Shown here piece by piece: positions 35,838 through 44,829 of a DNA stretch of 64,000 nt. Origin of the DNA: JACRLW01 sp050181465 (GTDB lineage Bacteria > Planctomycetota > UBA1135 > UBA2386); NCBI GenBank assembly GCA_050181465.1, contig JBFXDD010000006.1, positions 124,001 to 188,000 on the forward strand, in the 5' to 3' direction. Numbering within the stretch: the stretch's first letter is position 1; every line of letters starts with the position of its first letter. The position numbers and the translations under genes were made by a program. The notes beneath the pieces are model-generated. The model had not been told where the DNA came from. It did not search any database and saw only the letters and a list, made by a program, of their open reading frames with translations.

Positions 35838-36544
35838 AGCGCAGGGTCGTGCTCATGATCGCGATCGCATGGCTCGCCTGCTCGGGGGTGCGGTTAGGTG
35901 CGCAGTCGTCGATCCCGGCTCGATTCGAGGCTGCGATGTCGGCCTATGAAGAGGGGCGCTTCGCCGTCGCGCGCGACGAGTTCCGCGCTCTGTTTCGGGA
36001 GCGGGCGGGCGCGTCCGTGCCGTTGTTGGAGGCCGTCGCACGTTGTTCTTCGGAACTCGGAGAGCATGCGCAGGCGATCGCGGCCTACCGATCGGCACTG
36101 CTGCGTGCGGGGGGGGACGCGGCGATCCTCGCTTCGCTCCGGCAGGCCGAGCGCAAGCTCGGGATGGATCCGTCGGCGTTGACTCGCCGGGAGCGCGGGT
36201 TGCCGATCTGGATCGCGGTCCTGGGTGCCGTCGTGCAATTGCTGGGAGTCGTGCTGTGTATGCGCGGACGGCGAGTGCTCGGCGGAGTGCTGTGGGCGAT
36301 CGGAATCGGAGGGAGCGCGCTCGCAGTGCACGATGTGCTCGGAAGTTCCGGCGGTCGCGCGGTCGTCGTTGCCCCGGAGGTTGCGTTGGCAGCCGAGCCC
36401 GGCGGGGCGGTCGACGCAGCGGCACCGCGGCTGCGAGCCGGCGAAGTGGTCGAGGTGCGTGAGGATGAGGGCGGCCTCGTTCGGATCGAGCATCCACGCG
36501 GTGCCGGGTGGGTTCCGAGTGGATCCCTGGCTCCGATCCAGTGA
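35834..36544 (+). CDS. batE: BatE-like TPR/SH3 protein
   Basis: The 236-residue protein starts at GTG 35834 (GTGA). It has a signal sequence (about 5-22), TPR repeats (FEAAMSAYEEGRFAVARDEF), two membrane helices (about 115-134 and 141-156) and a C-terminal SH3-like domain (LRAGEVVEVREDEGGLVRIE, GWVPSGSLAPI). This is the order found in BatE. It closes the second half of the aerotolerance cluster. An Rrf2 regulator follows 17 bases later. Confidence 0.85.
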   Translation: MKRRVVLMIAIAWLACSGVRLGAQSSIPARFEAAMSAYEEGRFAVARDEFRALFRERAGASVPLLEAVARCSSELGEHAQAIAAYRSALLRAGGDAAILASLRQAERKLGMDPSALTRRERGLPIWIAVLGAVVQLLGVVLCMRGRRVLGGVLWAIGIGGSALAVHDVLGSSGGRAVVVAPEVALAAEPGGAVDAAAPRLRAGEVVEVREDEGGLVRIEHPRGAGWVPSGSLAPIQ

Positions 36545-36561
36545 GGATTCCCGGCGAGACC

Positions 36562-36975
36562 ATGATCCTTCCCAACACCACGATCTACGCGATGCGCGCG
36601 CTCTCCGTGTTGGCGAATCTCGCGCCCGGCGAATCGATCCGTGCGCCGGAACTCGCCGAGGCAGCGGATGTGCCGACCTACTACGTCTCGAAAGTGATGC
36701 GGCGATTGGTCGTGGCAGGATTGGTCGACTCGCAGAAAGGGCATCACGGCGGCTTCAAGCTGGCGCGCGCGCCCGAGCGGATCAGCTTCGAGGCGATCCT
36801 GCGCGCTACGGACGTCGAGCTTGAAGCGGGCCGGTGCGTGTTCCATTTCACCGCCTGTGACGCGCGCAAGCCCTGCCCGCTGCACGACACCTGGTCGCAG
36901 TTGCAGGACGCGCTCGGTCGTTGGGCGCGCGACACGACCCTGGCCACCGCGCGAGGCAAGTCGAAGCCACGCTGA
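36562..36975 (+). CDS. Rrf2-family transcriptional regulator, probable Fe-S sensor
   Basis: The 137-residue protein has the Rrf2 winged helix (LPNTTIYAMRALSVLANL at the N-terminus, then VPTYYVSKVMRRLVVAGLV and KGHHGGFKLAR). Cys92, Cys99 and Cys105 (spacing 6 and 5) match the three cluster ligands of IscR/NsrR-type members, so it probably senses iron, nitric oxide or redox state through a [2Fe-2S] or [4Fe-4S] cluster. ATG 36562 fits the family N-terminus; GTG 36541, overlapping the batE stop, is an alternative. Its place after the bat genes suggests redox control of that operon. Confidence 0.88.
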   Translation: MILPNTTIYAMRALSVLANLAPGESIRAPELAEAADVPTYYVSKVMRRLVVAGLVDSQKGHHGGFKLARAPERISFEAILRATDVELEAGRCVFHFTACDARKPCPLHDTWSQLQDALGRWARDTTLATARGKSKPR

Positions 36976-37000
36976 CTCCGAACGAACGAGCGATATCCCC

Positions 37001-37591
37001 ATGCGAATCACCAAGGTCTACACGCGGACGGGCGATCGCGGCACGACGCGGCTGGTCGGCGGCCAGGAGGTTCGCAAGGACGACCTCCGCATCGAGAGTT
37101 ACGGCACTGTCGACGAACTCAACGCCGTGCTCGGGCTCGCCCGCACGTTCAATCGCACGAGCGGTGCGGCGCCCGCTGCAGTGACGGCCATCGACGACGT
37201 CCTGCGCGGAGTGCAGAACGATCTCTTCAACGTCGGGGCGGATCTCGCGACGCGTCCGGGCGATCGCTGGGCCGGCTTCTACGTCATCGGCCCTGCCGAC
37301 ACGAAGCGACTCGAGGACTGGTGCGATCGCTTCAACGGCGAACTCGGTCCCCTGGTCGACTTCGTCCTGCCTGGCGGCGGTCCCGTCGGGGCCTTCTTGC
37401 ATCAGGCCCGCACCGTCTGTCGTCGCGCCGAGCGTGTGCTCGTCGCGTTGATCGCCCGTGAGCCCGACATCGGCGACGGCTGCTTGATCTATCTCAACCG
37501 GCTCTCGGATCTGCTGTTCGTGCTCGCGCGTTGGGCGGCCAAAGCCCTGGGCGAGCCGGAATACCTGTGGCAGAAGCCGCAGGCGGAGTGA
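37001..37591 (+). CDS. Cob(I)alamin adenosyltransferase, PduO type
   Basis: This enzyme transfers adenosyl from ATP to cob(I)alamin to make coenzyme B12. The 196-residue protein has the PduO/ACA signature YTRTGDRGTTRLVGG at the N-terminus, SYGTVDELNAVLGLAR, and the C-terminal helix QARTVCRRAERVLVAL with the conserved RRAER. ATG 37001 lies 25 bases after the Rrf2 stop. No other cobalamin gene is nearby, so it probably serves salvage. Confidence 0.95.
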   Translation: MRITKVYTRTGDRGTTRLVGGQEVRKDDLRIESYGTVDELNAVLGLARTFNRTSGAAPAAVTAIDDVLRGVQNDLFNVGADLATRPGDRWAGFYVIGPADTKRLEDWCDRFNGELGPLVDFVLPGGGPVGAFLHQARTVCRRAERVLVALIAREPDIGDGCLIYLNRLSDLLFVLARWAAKALGEPEYLWQKPQAE

Positions 37592-37718
37592 GGGGTGCCA
37601 AGGTCGTCGATTCGGCGATCACGCGCGCAGACTGGCGGTTGCATCGGTGGGCCACTGTTGCCTCCTCTCGACCGCGGCCGAGCTCTGTCGGATTGGTGTC
37701 ACCGTGACTCGGTTCGGT

Positions 37719-37766
37719 CGCGACTTGCGGCCATCGCAGCAGACGTTCACGAATGGTTCGGGCTGG
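37719..37766 (+). repeat. Dispersed palindromic element, copy E (right-end fragment)
   Basis: The 48 bases ending CACGAATGGTTCGGGCTGG match the right end of copy B, including GACTTGCGG and ATCGCAGCAGACGTTCACGA. Further left, TGTTGCCTCCTC at about 37658 recalls the reverse complement of the core, so a rearranged remainder may extend to there. It points toward the RDD gene at 37861. I see nothing else in 37592-37860. Confidence 0.7.
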
Positions 37767-37860
37767 TCAGAGGAATCGCGTCGCTCGCGCGGATCGCCCG
37801 GCGGGGCGTTGCCGTATCGGCGGGGTGTGTCGTGGTCGGTGATGCACGGGGGATGGTGAC

Positions 37861-38373
37861 GTGACCTCGCAGTCTCGTTGGGATCTCTTCCGTCGTCGGG
37901 TCGCCGCCTACGTCGTGGACATCGCTGTCCTGTTTCTCGTGCTCGGCCCCATCGGTTGGTTCATCCAACGTGCGCTCGGCATCGTGCCTTCGTCCGGACT
38001 CCAGATCTGGACAGCGCTGATCGTGAACTTCTCGGTGCCGGCATGGACGTACTTCGCGCTTGCGGATGCTTCTGAATCCGGAGCGACGATCGGCAAGCGC
38101 TGGCTACGGCTCCGCGTCGTTCGATACCCGATCGGACGGATCGCTTGGTCGCGGGCGCTGGTCAGGACCACGTTCAAGCTCATGCCGTGGGAACTCGTGC
38201 ACGTCTCGGTGTTCGCGCTGGAGGAGACGCCTGAAACGTTCTGCCTCGCTCAGGGGATAGGGCTGTCGGCCGCGAACGCACTGGTTCTCATCTATCTTGG
38301 GTGCGCGACGATCACGAAGGGGCGGCGAAGTGTCCATGACTACGCTGCCGGAACAACCATTCAGCCAGCGTGA
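37861..38373 (+). CDS. RDD-family membrane protein
   Basis: The 170-residue protein starts at GTG 37861. It has the RDD hallmark RRRVAAYVVDIAVLFLV in the first helix, then two further membrane segments and the GATIGKRWLRLRVVR loop. The terminal RRSVHDYAAGT is also typical. The family's function is mostly unknown; some members affect ion or osmotic stress. No operon partner is evident. Confidence 0.88.
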   Translation: MTSQSRWDLFRRRVAAYVVDIAVLFLVLGPIGWFIQRALGIVPSSGLQIWTALIVNFSVPAWTYFALADASESGATIGKRWLRLRVVRYPIGRIAWSRALVRTTFKLMPWELVHVSVFALEETPETFCLAQGIGLSAANALVLIYLGCATITKGRRSVHDYAAGTTIQPA

Positions 38374-38492
38374 AACGCGCTCGGCGCCAGCGGAGCTTGC
38401 GCGCGTTCGTCGTCGCTCCGTCTTCCCAACGAGCCTGGCGGTCGGCGTCTTGGGTCAGGTCTCCGATCCAATGGCGACCGCCAAGCCAGTGG

Positions 38493-39695
38493 TCACCGAA
38501 TCTGCGTGGTGACCACGTTCGACAGCCGAGGCCCACCTGGACTCGAAGTCGCCGCATTGATCGATTGCAACCAGAGGCTCAGACCAACCAGAGCCGGGTC
38601 GTTGGGCAATGCCAAACTCAGCGTCGCTTGGGGATCGGGTTCGGCATTGGTCGCGATCGAAGTGCCCAGCAGAAGCGCTAGCGCAGGATCGATGCCCAGG
38701 GTGCCGAGCGGCGGCAGCGGAAGGTTCGCGCTCGCGGTCGATGCGAAGAATGCGACGGTATCACCGGGCACCGTCGCAACTTCGAGCGTGTAGGTCGTGC
38801 CGGTCTGCGGCGGGAGTGTTTCACGCAACGCCGGCAGTGAGAGCGTGAGAGGCGTCGGCGTGATCGTTGCGCTGGGGGCGACCGCGGGGGCGTCGCCATA
38901 GCCGTCCAGCCGGATGAAACCGTCGCCCGAGTAGGTGATTCCGAGTGGATGTCTGCCGCCGGCGGCATCGATCAGCCCGATGCTTCCAACAGTGAGCGCG
39001 TTGATCGCTCGCAGCATGATGCTGCCGCCTGCGCCAAGCCCTGAGATATTGGTGGTGTGGGAACCGCGCGAGGTAACCAAGCCCGTCACGTCGATGGTCG
39101 CATCAGAGAGCACGACGAGGACGCCGCCTCCGCCGGCGCCGCCCGAACCCCAGGGATATCCGTAGGAGAGAGGCCAGGTACCGCCGCCCTGCCCGCTGCC
39201 GCCTCGCATGTCGAACACCCAGTCCGAGCCGTAGGTGCCCGTCGGGGACCCCAGATAGACGTAGCCGGGGGTGGCATGACCGCCCGGCGTCCCGGACGAG
39301 ATTCCGAAAGGTGAGTAAGAACCTCCAGGACCGCCGGCCGGTCCGGCTCCGCTGGCGCCCACGTTGCCGCCCGCGAAGCCACCCGGGCCCCCTGCGCCAC
39401 CGGTGCCCGTGGTGGCGTCTGGCGGGAAGCCATCCGCGTTCAGGTGGCCGGCGACGAGCACGGCACCCTGAGAGCGAAGGATGGCTGGGTTGGTGCCCAC
39501 GACTCGCACGGTCACGCCCGCTGGGATCGTGATGGAACTGAAGTTCCAACCACCGGGTCGCGGGGTTGTGTCCAGCGTGATGTCGCTGGTGGGTTGGAAG
39601 ATCCCGTCGGCTCCCGTGCCCCCGATCTGGGCGATCGACCGAGGAGCGAGGAAGAGGGCGATGAACAGCGCCAAGCGAACGGACTTTGCTTTCAT
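38493..39695 (-). CDS. Secreted Gly-rich beta protein
   Basis: The 400-residue protein starts at ATG 39695 with a signal peptide ending near RSIAQ. Residues about 95-200 are strongly Gly-rich (GTGGAGGPGGFAGG, GSGGAGGGG), a loop-rich region typical of surface proteins with parallel beta structure. The C-terminal 110 residues contain LSLALPNDPALVGLSLWLQS and SNVVTTQI, resembling the tails of the proteins at 4771 and 57844. No catalytic motif is seen. The function is unknown. Confidence 0.75.
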   Translation of the reverse strand: MKAKSVRLALFIALFLAPRSIAQIGGTGADGIFQPTSDITLDTTPRPGGWNFSSITIPAGVTVRVVGTNPAILRSQGAVLVAGHLNADGFPPDATTGTGGAGGPGGFAGGNVGASGAGPAGGPGGSYSPFGISSGTPGGHATPGYVYLGSPTGTYGSDWVFDMRGGSGQGGGTWPLSYGYPWGSGGAGGGGVLVVLSDATIDVTGLVTSRGSHTTNISGLGAGGSIMLRAINALTVGSIGLIDAAGGRHPLGITYSGDGFIRLDGYGDAPAVAPSATITPTPLTLSLPALRETLPPQTGTTYTLEVATVPGDTVAFFASTASANLPLPPLGTLGIDPALALLLGTSIATNAEPDPQATLSLALPNDPALVGLSLWLQSINAATSSPGGPRLSNVVTTQIR

Positions 39696-39765
39696 GGCGT
39701 GACTCCAAACGGTTGCAGAAGTCGATCGTCGGCGGGGCACCCGAATCTTCGATCGACCCTTGGGG

Positions 39766-39771
39766 AGCATA
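39766..39771 (-). promoter_or_regulatory. Candidate -10 box (TATGCT) for the Gly-rich protein gene
   Basis: On the minus strand GCGCTATGCTCCCC lies 70 bases before ATG 39695 and fits the GCTAnnCT pattern. TATGCT also occurs in the better-supported top6A promoter. No -35 box is clear. Confidence 0.35.
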
Positions 39772-39905
39772 GCGCTAGGTGAGTGTCGCGAGGTCGTTGG
39801 TCATCACGCGCTCGAGGCACAGTTCTTGCGCAAAGCCAGTCCCGCCGCTCGTCCGGTGTCGATGTTGGTGCTTGCGGCCCGACCCCGGTCGGAAACTCGG
39901 CCGCG

Positions 39906-41288
39906 ATGCATCGCCGTATGTTCCACTCGATGACCGACGCGATCGAACAGGCCTTTCTTTCTGGAAGTGGCGCCGTGATCGACGCGAGTGTCGCATCCTC
40001 GCCGGCCGCGCTCACGGTCGATTGGCGGACCCCAGCCGCAGAGATCGCTGGGGACATCGAGGCGATCGTCGCCGAGCATGGTGTCGCAATCGAGCTCGAC
40101 GACTCGGCGGAGGCTGGACGAGGCTCGGTCATCGATATGCTGTCAGCTTGGAACGCTGCATTACTGCCCCGGATCGAGATCCGCGTTCTGCGCTCGACGA
40201 TCGCGAGTGATACGCAGGTCGTGCTCATCGAATCTGCCGATTGGTGGAGCAGGATCACGAAGAGTCACCCCGAACTGTCCGCCTCCGTATTCGAACCGTT
40301 GCCGCCGTCGCCGACTGTGTCCCGCAAGCCGAGACAAGAGCGGCGATCTCGGTCGAGTCGCTGCGCGCAGATGTTGCGATTCCCCGGCGAGTGGATCGCG
40401 GACGCGCGATGCGGTCCTGAAGTCTTGGAGCGTGCGCTGGCTGGGCTCCAGAGCGCGTTTGGGTCACCGCATCTCGTTGGTCAAGCAGTCGTGTCTTTGC
40501 GGCAACTCGGCACGTTCCACCAACTTGCCGGTCAGGCCGCGATCCTCTCCGGTGATGAGGCCGGCTGGCAGAGTGTCCGGCTCGGCTATCGATTCGCCTC
40601 GATCGCCGTTCATTTGAGTGATCGCCTGTTCGCCGCGGATTCGCGACCGGACAAGCCGCCGCGGACCGACGAATGGGAGATCGGCCGAGTCGTTGCTCTC
40701 GGGCTTGCATTGGACGCGCCTCATTCCGACAAAGCGTTCGAGATCTTTCGTCGCCGAATGACGGCGGGCACACTCGGTCAAGATCGGGGGCCGTTCGCGC
40801 GATACATCAACGCATTGTGCCAGGTGCGCGATGATCACAAGGCCGCGAGTGACGTATCGAATGTCGATCTCGGCCCCTGGCGTGGCCTGTTCATTGCATG
40901 GGATTCGAACGAACGATTCGCCGTCGCGATGCTCGCCGCGCTGGAGTACCACGTCGAGCGATCCAAGCCGTCGAGTCGCTTCCTCGGCGAGTTCGAGGGC
41001 GGTCCTGAGCAGGCCTTCGTGTCGGAACTCGTCGGACTGGTGCGCATCCGCGAATCACAGGGTGTTTCGACACCTCAGATCGATCATCCGCTGTGGCAGA
41101 CCCCACTTGTGACGACTCACCCGAGCGGTCCGTTCCCAGAGGATGCGCTGCTGTCGCGCTGCGCCGCGTTCGCCGACGAGGTCGAACTGCTTCCTGTCGA
41201 GGAACTCATGGCTCGGAACAGGCCGCCGAGCTCAGCGAAAGGGATCGGCAACTGGATCCGGCGCCTACTCGGCCGCCGAGGCAGTTAG
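39906..41288 (+). CDS. Protein of unknown function
   Basis: The frame is open from 39783; ATG 39906 (MHRRMFHSMTDAIEQ) is a reasonable start, with ATG 39918 and 39930 close by, giving about 460 residues. I do not recognise it. The N-terminal 110 residues look like an alpha/beta domain. From about 150 on it is helical, with LVGQAVVSLRQLGTFHQLAGQ, and WEIGRVVALGLALDAPHS and DRGPFARYINALCQV further on. The last residues are basic (IRRLLGRRG). It has no signal peptide or membrane segment. It stands alone between two minus-strand genes; it could be a recently acquired gene. Confidence 0.6.
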   Translation: MHRRMFHSMTDAIEQAFLSGSGAVIDASVASSPAALTVDWRTPAAEIAGDIEAIVAEHGVAIELDDSAEAGRGSVIDMLSAWNAALLPRIEIRVLRSTIASDTQVVLIESADWWSRITKSHPELSASVFEPLPPSPTVSRKPRQERRSRSSRCAQMLRFPGEWIADARCGPEVLERALAGLQSAFGSPHLVGQAVVSLRQLGTFHQLAGQAAILSGDEAGWQSVRLGYRFASIAVHLSDRLFAADSRPDKPPRTDEWEIGRVVALGLALDAPHSDKAFEIFRRRMTAGTLGQDRGPFARYINALCQVRDDHKAASDVSNVDLGPWRGLFIAWDSNERFAVAMLAALEYHVERSKPSSRFLGEFEGGPEQAFVSELVGLVRIRESQGVSTPQIDHPLWQTPLVTTHPSGPFPEDALLSRCAAFADEVELLPVEELMARNRPPSSAKGIGNWIRRLLGRRGS

Positions 41289-41398
41289 CGCGGAGACGAG
41301 TCGCGCCGTCACCTGCCGGTGGGGCGTCGGCTCTCGTGGATCCGCGACCCGGCTGAGAGTTTGGCCGTCGAGTCGATGGCCCTCCGGCTCGAGCAGGC

Positions 41399-42058
41399 TC
41401 ACATCGCGTCTTCGGCGAGGGTCGCGCCGATCACGGCGAGTGCGTTCTTCAGCGCCTTCTCGATCGCACCCACGCGGGCCTCGACGGCGCGATCGATCGC
41501 GTCGCGAATCTGGCGCGCGAGCGCGTCGCCCTGGTCGCCGACCAGGAGATCGACATCGCCGACCGGTGCTCGCGACGCACTCGAGGCGGTCGGGGCGATC
41601 GCGGCAAAGGGATTGGCCGCTCTTGGACGTTCCGGCTCCCAGCGCGAGCGTGTGCCAAGACCGAACTCGGCCTCGATGTTCAGGAGATCCTCGGCGTCGT
41701 CCTCCTCGGGCTTCTGGCGCTTCTTGCGCGGCGCGGACGGCCGCGGCGCCTCCAGACCGAGCAGCACCTTGGCCTGATGCATGCTGCGACCGCTCAGGGG
41801 AATGTTGCGCAGCAGAGCCTCGCCCTGAACGGTCTTGAACTCGATGTCCGGATCGATCTGGATCTTGTAGATGCAGAAGAGCGTGCCGATCTTCACGTTC
41901 GTGAAGCGCGACATGAGTATGGGAATGGAAGATTCCCAGTCATCCAATCGCATCGGGGGCAGTGGCTTCTTGGTCATCGGGCTCGCCGGGGTGGCCGGGT
42001 TGTCGGCGCGCTCTTGTCGGGCCGGAGCGAATGCGTCGTCGGAGAGATCGGACATCAT
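41399..42058 (-). CDS. Protein of unknown function downstream of lpd
   Basis: The 219-residue protein starts at ATG 42058 or the adjacent ATG 42055. Residues about 30-100 look folded (ESSIPILMSRFTNVKIGTLFCIYKI and GEALLRNIPLSGRSMHQAK), followed by a basic/acidic linker (RKKRQKPEEDDAEDLL). The C-terminal amphipathic helix (ALARQIRDAIDRAVEARVG) suggests oligomerisation. It is 56 bases after lpd on the same strand and may be the last gene of the dehydrogenase operon. The family was not recognised. Confidence 0.55.
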   Translation of the reverse strand: MMSDLSDDAFAPARQERADNPATPASPMTKKPLPPMRLDDWESSIPILMSRFTNVKIGTLFCIYKIQIDPDIEFKTVQGEALLRNIPLSGRSMHQAKVLLGLEAPRPSAPRKKRQKPEEDDAEDLLNIEAEFGLGTRSRWEPERPRAANPFAAIAPTASSASRAPVGDVDLLVGDQGDALARQIRDAIDRAVEARVGAIEKALKNALAVIGATLAEDAM

Positions 42059-42114
42059 CAAGGGAAGCTGGAAAGAAAGTTTCGCGGCGGGCGAACTCCG
42101 CGCCTGACCCTCGA

Positions 42115-43527
42115 TCAGTGCGAGGTCGGCCGCTGGAAGATATGGACGGCCATTCCGTGAACGGCTTCGCTCGCTTCCATCATGGCCTCCGGGAGCGTCG
42201 GATGCGCGTGGATCGTTGCCGCGAGGTCGCTGACCGTGGCGCCGAGTTCGATGGCAAGGGCAGCTTCCGCGATCAGTTCGGTCACTTCGGGACCGATCAT
42301 GTGCACGCCCAGGACCTTGTCGGTCTTCTTGTCGCCGATCACCTTGACCCAGCCGTCCGGCTCGTTGATCGAGAGGGCGCGACCCGAAGCGCCGAAGGGA
42401 AACTTTCCTTCGGTCGGTTCGAAGCCCTTCGCGCGAGCTTCCTCGGCGGAGAGTCCGACGCTCGCGATCTCAGGGTCGGTGAAGATGACCGCCGGAATGC
42501 AGGCCGGGTCATAGGCCGCACCGGCCTTGCCGGCGATCGCGGCTGCAGCCACGAGACCTTCGTGCGAGCCCTTGTGCGCGAGCATCGGTTGACCCGCACA
42601 ATCGCCGATCGCCCAGATGCCGGCGACGTTGGTGCGCCGTTGCGCGTCGACCGTGACGAAGCCCTTGGCGTCGATCTTCACGCCGACTTCCTCGAGACCG
42701 AAGCCCTTGCTGTTCGGGCGCCGACCAACGGTCGACAGGATGACGTCGCACTCGAAGTCGCGCAACTTACCGTCCACTTCCACCGCGACCGTGAGCCCGT
42801 TCTTGCCGGCACTGTACGACTTCGCCTTGGCGCCGAGATGTACCTCGATCTTCTTCTTCTTCAGGAAGCGACCCATCTCCTTGCTGAGTTCCGTTTCCAT
42901 GCCCGGCAATACACGATCCATGAACTCGACCACGACGATCTCAGTGCCGAGGTTGTGGTACACGAGGCCGAGTTCGAGGCCGATGTAGCCGCCGCCGATC
43001 ACGAGCATGCGCTTCGGTAGCTTCGTCGGCGCCAACGCTTCGGTCGAACTCCACACGTGCTTGCCGTCGAAGGCGAAGCCCGGGATCTCGATCGGGGTCG
43101 ACCCGGTCGCAACCACGATGTTCTTCGCGGTGAGCGACTGCTTCTTGCCGTCGGTGCCGGTGACCTCGACCTTGCCGGCGCCGGTCACTCGTGCGGTGCC
43201 CGAGATCGAGTCGATCTTGTGATTCTTCAGCAGCCCAGCCACGCCGCCGGTGAGCTTGCCGACGATGCCCTGCTTCCAAGCGACCATCTTGCCGAGGTCG
43301 AGGCGTGGTTCAGCGACCTCGATCCCCATCAAGTCGGCTTCCTTGATCTTCTTGAAGGTCTTGCCGGCACTGATGAGCGCCTTGCTCGGGATACAGCCGA
43401 CGTTCAAGCACACGCCGCCGACATACTGCTTCTCGATGCAGGCGACTTTGAGGCCGTATTGGGCGCAGCGAATGGCGCACACGTAGCCCGCAGGGCCGGC
43501 GCCGATGACGATGACGTCGTAGTTCAT
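42115..43527 (-). CDS. lpdA: Dihydrolipoyl dehydrogenase (E3)
   Basis: E3 reoxidises dihydrolipoamide on the E2 arm and passes electrons to NAD. The 470-residue flavoprotein has the FAD motif VIVIGAGPAGYVCAIR, the redox disulfide GGVCLNVGCIPSK (Cys40, Cys45), a second Rossmann motif LVIGGGYIGLELG and the C-terminal His-Glu region HAHPTLPEA. Its ATG shares ATGA with the stop of the tailed E1-alpha gene, so it belongs to the same operon. Confidence 0.97.
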   Translation of the reverse strand: MNYDVIVIGAGPAGYVCAIRCAQYGLKVACIEKQYVGGVCLNVGCIPSKALISAGKTFKKIKEADLMGIEVAEPRLDLGKMVAWKQGIVGKLTGGVAGLLKNHKIDSISGTARVTGAGKVEVTGTDGKKQSLTAKNIVVATGSTPIEIPGFAFDGKHVWSSTEALAPTKLPKRMLVIGGGYIGLELGLVYHNLGTEIVVVEFMDRVLPGMETELSKEMGRFLKKKKIEVHLGAKAKSYSAGKNGLTVAVEVDGKLRDFECDVILSTVGRRPNSKGFGLEEVGVKIDAKGFVTVDAQRRTNVAGIWAIGDCAGQPMLAHKGSHEGLVAAAAIAGKAGAAYDPACIPAVIFTDPEIASVGLSAEEARAKGFEPTEGKFPFGASGRALSINEPDGWVKVIGDKKTDKVLGVHMIGPEVTELIAEAALAIELGATVSDLAATIHAHPTLPEAMMEASEAVHGMAVHIFQRPTSH

Positions 43528-44813
43528 GAGTCGTTGAGTGGAATGTCGCGAGCGGCGAGCGCTTCCTCGAGCTGCTCGCGCAGTTGCGCGTGAGGTTCGG
43601 CGAAGACGTCGAGGATCAGGCTGTCGGGAGGGAGTCCGCCCGCAGCTTCTGCATCGCGAATCGCTTCGTTCACTTCGCGGGCGATGCGATCCGACAGGTC
43701 CTGTTCACGATCCTTGGTCCAGAGTCCCTCGGCCTCGAGGTGTCGTCGCATGCGTTCGATCGGGTCGCGCTTCTCCCAGACCGCGACCTCCTGGTCGTCG
43801 CGATAGCGTGACGGATCATCCGAGGACGAGTGCCCCAGGCGGCGATAGGTGACCAGTTCGAGGAAGGTCGGACCTTCGCCGGCGCGCGCGCGCTCGGCCG
43901 CCAAGGAGGTTGCGGCGAAGACGGCGAGCACGTCGTTCCCGTCGACTCGCATCGCCGGCATGCCGTAGGCGTCCGCTTTCATCGCGAGCGTCTCGGACGC
44001 GCTTTGCTGGCTGATGGGGACCGAGATCGCCCATTGATTGTTCTGGCAGATCAGCACGACCGGCGCCCGAAACACCGCGGCGAAATTCATCCCGGCGTGA
44101 AAGTCGTTCGAACTCGTCGCGCCGTCGCCGAGATAACCGGCGATCACGACGTCGTCGCCGCGGATCTTGGCGGCCATGGCCGCACCGACCGCGTGACTGA
44201 TCTGCGTGCCGATCACGGACGACATCGCGTGGTAGTTCCCCTGCTTCCAGGTGTAATGGCAGGGCATCTGGCGCCCACGGCAAAGGTCGAGATCGTTGCC
44301 GATCAGTTGCGCGATCGCCAGATGCATCGGCAACCCGCGCATCATCGCCGCAGCGCCTTCACGCAACGCGGGGAAGATCCAATCGCGATCCGCGAGCGCG
44401 GCCACCGACCCGACGGTCGCGGCTTCCTGTCCGAGGATGGGGCCGTAGAAACCGATGCGACCTTGCCGTTGCAAGACGAGCATGCGGCGGTCGAACTCGC
44501 GCACCGAGACCATCGTCTCGTAGAGATGCAGCTTCAGCTCCGCGCTCAGCTTCGGGTCGTGCGTCGCGAGGATGGAACCATCCTCGCGCAGCACGCTCAA
44601 GAGGCCGAAGCGTCCGCCGGTCGCGATCTCGGTTCGCACCTTCGGTTGGACTTTCGGTCGCGGAGCGGGCTTCGTCGCCGGTTTCGCGGTGGGCTTGCGC
44701 GCACTCGGCGACGTCTTGCGCTGCTTGCCGACCTTCGCCTTCGGCTTCGCCTTGGCACCGGTGGTCTTCTTTGCCACCGGCTTGGCGGCGGGCTTCTTCG
44801 GCCTCTTGGTCAT
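43524..44813 (-). CDS. 2-Oxoacid dehydrogenase E1 alpha subunit with Lys/Ala/Pro-rich N-terminal tail
   Basis: The 429-residue protein has a normal E1-alpha core from about residue 70. It has the thiamine-diphosphate motif beginning GDGATSSND and ending QNNQ, plus LGQEAATVG and RRLGHSSSDDPSRYRD. The last of these is characteristic of branched-chain-type E1. Residues 1-60 are an unusual tail rich in Lys, Ala and Pro (MTKRPKKPAAKPVAKKTTGA...), like histone H1 or nucleoid tails. A paralogue without the tail is encoded at 47340. It overlaps lpdA (ATGA) and follows the E2 gene by 16 bases. Confidence 0.92.
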   Translation of the reverse strand: MTKRPKKPAAKPVAKKTTGAKAKPKAKVGKQRKTSPSARKPTAKPATKPAPRPKVQPKVRTEIATGGRFGLLSVLREDGSILATHDPKLSAELKLHLYETMVSVREFDRRMLVLQRQGRIGFYGPILGQEAATVGSVAALADRDWIFPALREGAAAMMRGLPMHLAIAQLIGNDLDLCRGRQMPCHYTWKQGNYHAMSSVIGTQISHAVGAAMAAKIRGDDVVIAGYLGDGATSSNDFHAGMNFAAVFRAPVVLICQNNQWAISVPISQQSASETLAMKADAYGMPAMRVDGNDVLAVFAATSLAAERARAGEGPTFLELVTYRRLGHSSSDDPSRYRDDQEVAVWEKRDPIERMRRHLEAEGLWTKDREQDLSDRIAREVNEAIRDAEAAGGLPPDSLILDVFAEPHAQLREQLEEALAARDIPLNDS

Positions 44814-44829
44814 CGCGGAAGGGCAGCGG

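Noticed and set aside
37595..37864. 89-residue open frame after the cobalamin adenosyltransferase gene
   Set aside because: It runs through the repeat fragment and has no ribosome site or domain.
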